From contig JAOANR010000001.1 of assembly GCA_030278955.1 (NCBI GenBank), positions 40,140,890-40,204,889 on the forward strand: a stretch of DNA of 64,000 nucleotides, given 5' to 3'. Position numbers and translations under genes: made by a program. A model generated the notes under the pieces. That model did not search any database, was not told the DNA's origin, and worked only from the letters and a program-made list of their open reading frames with translations. This DNA comes from Hygrophila difformis. Lineage: Eukaryota; Streptophyta; Magnoliopsida; Lamiales; Acanthaceae. Each line of letters starts with the position of its first letter. Within the stretch, counting starts at the first letter, position 1. Below, one piece after another: positions 58,921 to 64,000 of this stretch.

Positions 58921-59067
58921 CTTCCAGGGTGTGCGTGAGTGAGGCCAAAGCACACTGGAAAGAAGTTCATGTTGGTTTGTGGGGACAACCTTCACTCCGG
59001 AGCCAGAAAAATCTAGAGTAGCACCCCGTCCTTCCGCTACGCCGAAGATTGGGGTGTTAAAGTAGGG

Positions 59068-60600
59068 ACACTGATGTAGTGTCCAAATATAACGTGGTGA
59101 AATTCCTACTCAAGCGACCTAGGATGAAGGGTCAATTGTTGGAGTGGGCTGCTAAGTTGATTCCGTACTCATTAAACTTTATCCCAATCGTGACATTCAA
59201 GGGTCAGGTAGTAGCTGACTTATTGGCCGACCATGCAGTGAACATGGATGATGAATGGGATACTAAGATTGAGAGTGTAGGACAATGCTATGGATCTTCC
59301 ACTTTGATGATCATCTACTCGCACTAGAGCTGGAGCAGGAGTTAGTATTGAGACCCTGTCGGCCAAATTAAAATATACGTACTGGGACCGGTAACTAATA
59401 ACTCCCGCTGAGTACGAAGTCTTGATCTTAGGGCATGAATCATTGGTCATGAGAGGAGCCCAAGCCGTGATAATCAAATGAGACTCTCAATTGGTGATTA
59501 ATCAAGTATTCAGAGGGTATGGATGCAAAAACCAACCTTTATGGGGTATCAGAACAGAGTCCATGATTTACTGGCCAAGATAGCTGATGTGGTGTTTGAG
59601 CAAGTTCCACAAGGCCAAAATGAAGAAGCCAATCGACTGGCCCAGTTGGCCTCAGCCATCGATCAAAAGGGAACACCAACAAAATTGTGGCGATCGATCT
59701 ACCTGATGAGGAAGTAGCTAGTCAACTCCCATCAAAGGTGATCAACCAAGCAAATGAGCATCCTTTGGAAAAAGTGCCCGAGGGGGCAACCATTCGCCCT
59801 CCTGAGTTAGAAGACAAGACACCATCTTCAAACGACAGGAGAAAAAAGATCATTCATTATTTTCTTAATCCAAGCGCACAAGATGACAAAATTATCAAGG
59901 CCAAAGCCTTGAGGTTCAACTTAGTTGGAAATGAGTTATACAAAAGGACATTCGACGATGTTCTTATGCTATGCTTGGGACCTGAGCATGCTAAGAAAGT
60001 CATGGTTGAGGTTCATGAACAGATTTGTGGGGCACATAGGGCAAGCCTTAACATGCGATGGACTGTACATCGATACGGCTACTATTGGCCTAACATATTA
60101 GAGGATTGCATAAAATATGCCCAAGGGTGTGAAGCCGGCAAAAGGCATGCTAATTAAGACATATCCCGGTGTCCAACCTAAATTGCAGATCAAGCCATGA
60201 CCTTTCAAATCATGGGCAATTGATGTGATAGGGATGATAGACCCACCATCAAGCAAGGGTCACAAGTTTCATAGTGGCAGCCGATTAATTTACTAAGTGG
60301 GTAGAAGCGATACCCCTGAAGTCAGAGCCCAAAAAGATGTGATTGATTTCATTGATTCCCAATAATCCATCGGTATGGGATCCCACATTCAATCACTACA
60401 GATAAGGGGACGATGTTCGTTGGTGATATGTTCACTGATTACTTGGCATCGTTTAAAATCTAACCGTGCCATTCATCCCCTTACTATCCTCATGCCAATG
60501 GTCAAGCTGAAGCGGTCAATAAAATATTAATTAATATCATCAAGAAAACGATTGCCAACAAGAAGACAGTGGCATGAAAATTTATCAACTGCTCAATGGG
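59068..60600 (+). pseudogene. Tat-like RNase H end and integrase
   Basis: Directly after Cassandra the gypsy RNase H resumes with SKYNVVKFLLKRPRMKGQ and LIPYSLNFIPIVTFKGQVVADLLADH. 59523-59717 continues as the distal RNase H block with NRLAQLAS. 59687-60157 carries the integrase zinc finger (HRASLNMRWTVHRYGYYWP...C). 60170-60560 holds core traces (WAIDVIGM, HANGQAEAVNKILI). Stops are frequent. Confidence 0.8.
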
Positions 60601-61256
60601 CATGTGGAAACATCAAAAGCATTTCCACAGGCTTAGGAATAGGATTCTCTTCCAAGAGATCATCGAGCTGGGGCAACAGGTTCTCCCAGCTAGTCTGGAA
60701 CTCCTTCTCTTCGGTATACAGGAACCAGCACCGGTGGGTCAACACATCAACTTCTCTCTCGGTAGTGTTTTGAAGTTGAGCGAATGGCGTGTCATTATTT
60801 TCAAAATCATCACGCCATTCAAGAAATTTGACAAAATCTGAAACGGACTTTTCTCAGTGTTTCAAGTGTTTGAATGCTTCCCTGCATCTGGCCAAATCAT
60901 CAACTGATCGGATATAGTTCGTCCGAATCCGGTACAAAAGATCGATGCCACGATCCAGAGTCCGTTTACCCCCTAACAGAAAAGGAAAGTGTGGCATTAA
61001 TATCGACGAGAGTGTCTCTAAATCAACTGCGTGATAGCCAATTGGATGGTTGTTCACGAGAAAAGGCTGCAGTTGTTCGAGCCGGTTTTCCTGAGTGACT
61101 TTCCCGGGAATGGCCGAATTGGTGGTAAGGACTGAAAAGAAGAGGAGGCGATTGGATGTGTTGCGGTCCAGAGGATGTAACTTAAATGGCTTTGTTGACC
61201 CTTTATAGTGCAGGACATTGAAGGGCCAAGGTGGTTGACGAAGAAGACGGAGTACA
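60600..61256 (-). other. Unidentified minus-strand coding-like segment
   Basis: The minus strand opens long frames with a protein-like composition: PIGYHAVDLETLSSILMPH, GGKRTLDRGIDLLYRIRTN and RSVDDLARCREAFKHLKH (61057-60854), then after one stop VSDFVKFLEWRDDFENND and the segment reaching about 60600. It lies between the truncated gypsy integrase and a gypsy LTR. It matches none of the usual gag-pol domains I know. It could be an antisense accessory ORF of a Tat element or a captured host gene fragment. Confidence 0.4.
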
Positions 61257-61957
61257 TCTGTAACACCCCGATTTAATTAACACATTATTAATTTAATTAA
61301 TTGTGGTTAATTAACAAAGGATTTACTATATGGTTATTTTGTAGGTATGATTTTAATGAAGTGGAAGAATAAGTGGGTTCAAACCCACAAGAAAATAAGA
61401 GTCAAGTGCTCAAATGGGTGCAATGTGGTCAAGACAAGTGGTGCAACCCCTAACCCATTGCCCATGACCGACCCACACCCCTTTAAATACCCCAAATCAG
61501 CCCTTAGCTTCATTTCCACCATTCAACACTTGAAGCTAGGACACATTCCCGTTTTTGAGAGCTATGGAGCAAAAATGTAGTCCTTGAGAGAGATTTGGCA
61601 AGTTTGAGCTCAAAGGGAGTTGGGGGATCGGTTATATACCCTTTGGTAAGTAAATTCTTGGCTCATTTTCCTATCTTTGAAGAGTTCTTGAGGTGATTTT
61701 GGGGCTGTCAACCCTAGTGACGAAAATTGGGGATTTTTGGTGGAAATGTAGATTTGAGCTTGGTGGAGCTTGTTATTTTCCTTGGAGAGCTTGTGGTGAC
61801 TAATTTGAGGTCTCGAGGTAAGATTTTCAGCACGCTAATCTTGATTGGTGAGTGTTTGGTTGCATGTTTGAAGAACTCTTGTTCTTGGCTCAATTTTGAT
61901 GTTTGGTTGTTGATTCTTGAATGTAGCCTGTTTTGGTGATTGGAGAAGCTTGGGGAA

Positions 61958-62374
61958 ACTGCCATTGAAGTTATTGAAGTATTAGGACATCAAAAGCCCA
62001 AGGCAAGAGTAAGATTTAGCTCAAAGTGGGGCAAGATTGGAAGAAAATGGTTGAAATCGCGTACTCTGCCCCGCTGACTCTCCGAGAGGCCACTTCGGCG
62101 CCCCGGACCACAGAGTCTTCAGTACAGGCGCCACTTCGGATTTCAAATATGAAATCTGAAGCTGCCATTGAAGTTATTGAAGTGTTTGTACATCAAAATT
62201 CCAAGGCAAGAGTAGGATTTAACTCAAAATGGGGGAAGATTGGAAGAAAATGGTTGAAAAATCGTGTATTCTGCCCTGCTGACTCTCTAGGTGGCGCCGG
62301 CCTTTGCGGCGCCCAAACGTGGCCTGGAGGGCCACTTTGGCGCCCCGGACCATAAAGTCTTCAGTATAGGCGTC
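61958..62374 (+). repeat. Tandem duplication of about 205 bp in the LTR
   Basis: CTGCCATTGAAGTTATTGAAG starts both units (about 61958 and 62162). They share GGAAGAAAATGGTTGAAA, CTGACTCTC, GCGCCCCGGACCA and AGTCTTCAGTA; the second has an extra GC-rich GGCGCC segment (about 62292-62330). Confidence 0.75.
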
Positions 62375-62946
62375 ACATTGCCTGTGTAGCGACTGGAAAC
62401 AGGTTTAGGCGCCACATCGGCGCCTCCTATGCGCCCGAACAACTCACAAACTTGAATTGGCTCTAACTTACGCGTTTCTAATCTGATTTTCGCAAATAAT
62501 ATATGAATCTTACCCTACTCGAAACAAGGATTTGAAATATGCAATAAGAATTCAGAGATAATGAATCCTTAAAAAATTTAAAAATAGGAATTTATAGCCC
62601 CAGGGTGTCTCCTGCGTGCCGATTCGCTGTTTTCTTCCATTTTTCGTTCCCTTTCATATTTTATCATTTCTAACTCGTTTCTAGGTCTCGAAAAATGTTT
62701 AAAACTGATCTAAGATACAATAGTGCCTATCATGAGTATTGATTGAACTTAGAAGATCTATCATGCCTTAGTTTAGGATGGAATCTTGTGTTGTTTCTAT
62801 CACTATGTTTGTGAGTCGAGTGCCGATATGTGAAACATGGCACGCCCTGGGATATGTCTAACTCATGTGGTACTATTGTGAGCCGATATCTGGGGTTGGC
62901 AACCCGAATACTGTATGTAGTCTGCTGTCTGATACCTTGCACTTAA

Positions 62947-63167
62947 TGTTACGAGTCAGTATCCGACTGGGCATAGTTAGTATCTACCCTGGGCATGTTG
63001 GTTTTCGAGAGCGAGATGCTCTGAGCTAGTGATTGTGATTTGTATTGAATTATGCTTTCCAGGATACGAGATATCCTAACTATGTTTACGAGTCGGTATC
63101 CGACTTGGCAAAGTTAGTATCTATCCTAGGCATGTTGGCTTTCGAGAGCGAGATGCTCTGGGCTAGT
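62947..63167 (+). repeat. Direct repeat of about 85 bp in the LTR
   Basis: Two copies (about 62947-63030 and 63083-63167) share ACGAGTC.GTATCCGACT, AGTTAGTATCTA, GGCATGTTGG and TTTCGAGAGCGAGATGCTCT. The last motif contains an internal palindrome, GAGAGCGAGATGCTCT-like. Confidence 0.7.
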
Positions 63168-64000
63168 ACCCGCCATGACCGTAAGCCACTTATTCCAGTT
63201 GTTAGTGTCTGCGGCGGGGGGCACCGTGAGTATCTCTTCCGACCATTAGGGGAGTGGACCTTATTTGGGGAGGAATACCGACCATTGTACCTAGGACGCG
63301 TGCTAGGCATTCTTATGTGCTGCATTTAGGGTAGATAGACACTTTAGGTCATAACATTTCATCTCATCATCCATCATCCATCTTATTATTGTTTTGCAGT
63401 GTATGACGTGGTTGAAGCACCGGTATGGGACGGTGTGTGTTTAATTAATTATTTAATTATGCTCTTTTATAACTGTTAATCAACGTTTAAAACCATGTTC
63501 CTTGTTTCCCAACTATTCCTACTCTTGCTCAGTACTTTATGTACTGACACCTTGCATTTTGTCTTTCTTATAGATACTCCCGAGTAGGACGCAGAGCATG
63601 ACTATAGTGATGGGTTTGGGGCTGAGTGATCTACTAGGGTTGCATTTCTATGTATTGACTGATGTTGGCTGGGATATATGCTTTCTATTTGTGACTTGTT
63701 TTTTATCTCGGAGTATCTTCATGATGTTGGACTTGGTCGGTAGACCGTTTTCTGTATTCCTGTTATGTATTTGGTATTTGGACAGGTTGATGTTAGTACC
63801 GAGGTGAGGTACTGTATGAGGCTTGTAGCCGAGATATTATGATTATGTGATGGACTCGTTTCTGTTGCTTACTATGTTACTATGATATTATGCTTTGTTG
63901 GATTTTCTGAATTTCAGGCTTCATGTTATCGAACTTAAATTGATTGGCCAACAGTTTAAGGGAGGTAACAACATCTCATGATTTGGTAGCAAGTTTGTTG

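Larger units (their letters stand above)
58332..59061 (+). mobile_element. Cassandra TRIM retrotransposon carrying 5S rRNA sequence
   Basis: Two LTRs (58332-58621 and 58771-59061, about 290 bp, TGTAATACC...GGTGTTA ends) enclose a 149-bp interior. That interior starts with a primer site TGGTATCAGAG (58624-58634, initiator tRNA-Met) and ends with a polypurine tract AAGGGGGGAGGAT (58758-58770). A 5-bp duplication GTAGG flanks it (58327-58331, 59062-59066). It has no coding capacity, as expected for a terminal-repeat retrotransposon in miniature. The LTRs contain 5S rRNA-like sequence with its polymerase III control region, the hallmark of Cassandra. It sits in the RNase H of the gypsy element. 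Confidence 0.93.
52490..60600 (+). mobile_element. Decayed Ty3/gypsy retrotransposon, Tat/Retand-like
   Basis: A 5' LTR, primer site, gag, protease, RT, RNase H and integrase follow in the Ty3/gypsy order on the plus strand, with many frameshifts and stops. A Cassandra element interrupts the RNase H. The integrase loses its C-terminal part at about 60600 and no 3' LTR is seen. The gag (RGFRVPDFSTFSGED) and the primer-site type point to the Tat lineage. Confidence 0.8.
61261..64000 (+). mobile_element. Long Ty3/gypsy LTR running off the window
   Basis: It begins TGTAACACCCCG, the head typical of Del/Tekay-type LTRs and also seen at 34165. No open frame of note follows for 2.7 kb. It contains two local direct duplications (61958-62374 and 62947-63167) and ends the window without a recognised primer site, so it may be a full LTR over 2.7 kb or LTR plus leader. 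The orientation is assumed from the head. Confidence 0.5.

Overview
The window is plant nuclear DNA. It has intron-rich genes with GT-AG splice sites, plant Ty1/copia and Ty3/gypsy lineages, L1-type LINEs of the plant kind, a tRNA-derived SINE, Stowaway/hAT/Harbinger-like MITEs and a Cassandra element that carries 5S rRNA sequence. A dicotyledonous angiosperm is most likely; I cannot fix the species. No prokaryotic, organellar or viral region is evident.

Only two host genes are supported, both on the minus strand. The first (13631-18096, with a probable 5' UTR exon near 18739-18860) is a long-chain acyl-CoA synthetase of the LACS8 type: 11 coding exons, about 730 residues, reading frame intact across all junctions. 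The second (47098-50068) is a mitochondrial rhomboid-like protein of the RBL12/PARL type: 8 coding exons, about 325 residues. It keeps the catalytic serine motif but has cysteine where the catalytic histidine should be.

The rest is layered transposon DNA. 1-1653 is an LTR piece of an Athila/Tat-type gypsy element. It abuts a decayed SIRE-type copia element (1654-7031, minus). 7034-13010 holds a foldback, a 1.36 kb hAT-like element with a nested SINE, a hAT-like MITE built of iterated CGGTATACCG motifs, a 5'-truncated LINE with 15-bp target-site duplications (TSDs), and a GTCGCTGA-repeat element. 19038-24725 is a full-length LINE with both ORFs open and a perfect 15-bp TSD, inserted just upstream of the LACS8-like gene. 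25976-34164 is a second LINE (minus, truncated) split by a complete copia element with 0.88-kb LTRs and a 5-bp TSD (AAGAA). 34165-37016 mixes gypsy pieces: integrase, inverted LTR heads, and an Athila/Tat LTR with a tRNA-Asp primer site.

39138-41022 holds stem-loops and three tandem foldback units with the same GTCGCTGA motif as 12.5-12.9 kb. 41270-47037 has a copia remnant split by a Harbinger-like element, a LINE remnant and several MITEs. 50.2-52.5 kb has a SINE and MITE debris. 52.5-60.6 kb is a decayed Tat-lineage gypsy element interrupted by an almost complete Cassandra TRIM (58332-59061, TSD GTAGG). An unidentified minus-strand coding-like stretch (60.6-61.25 kb) follows, then a long gypsy-type LTR starting at 61261 that runs off the window.
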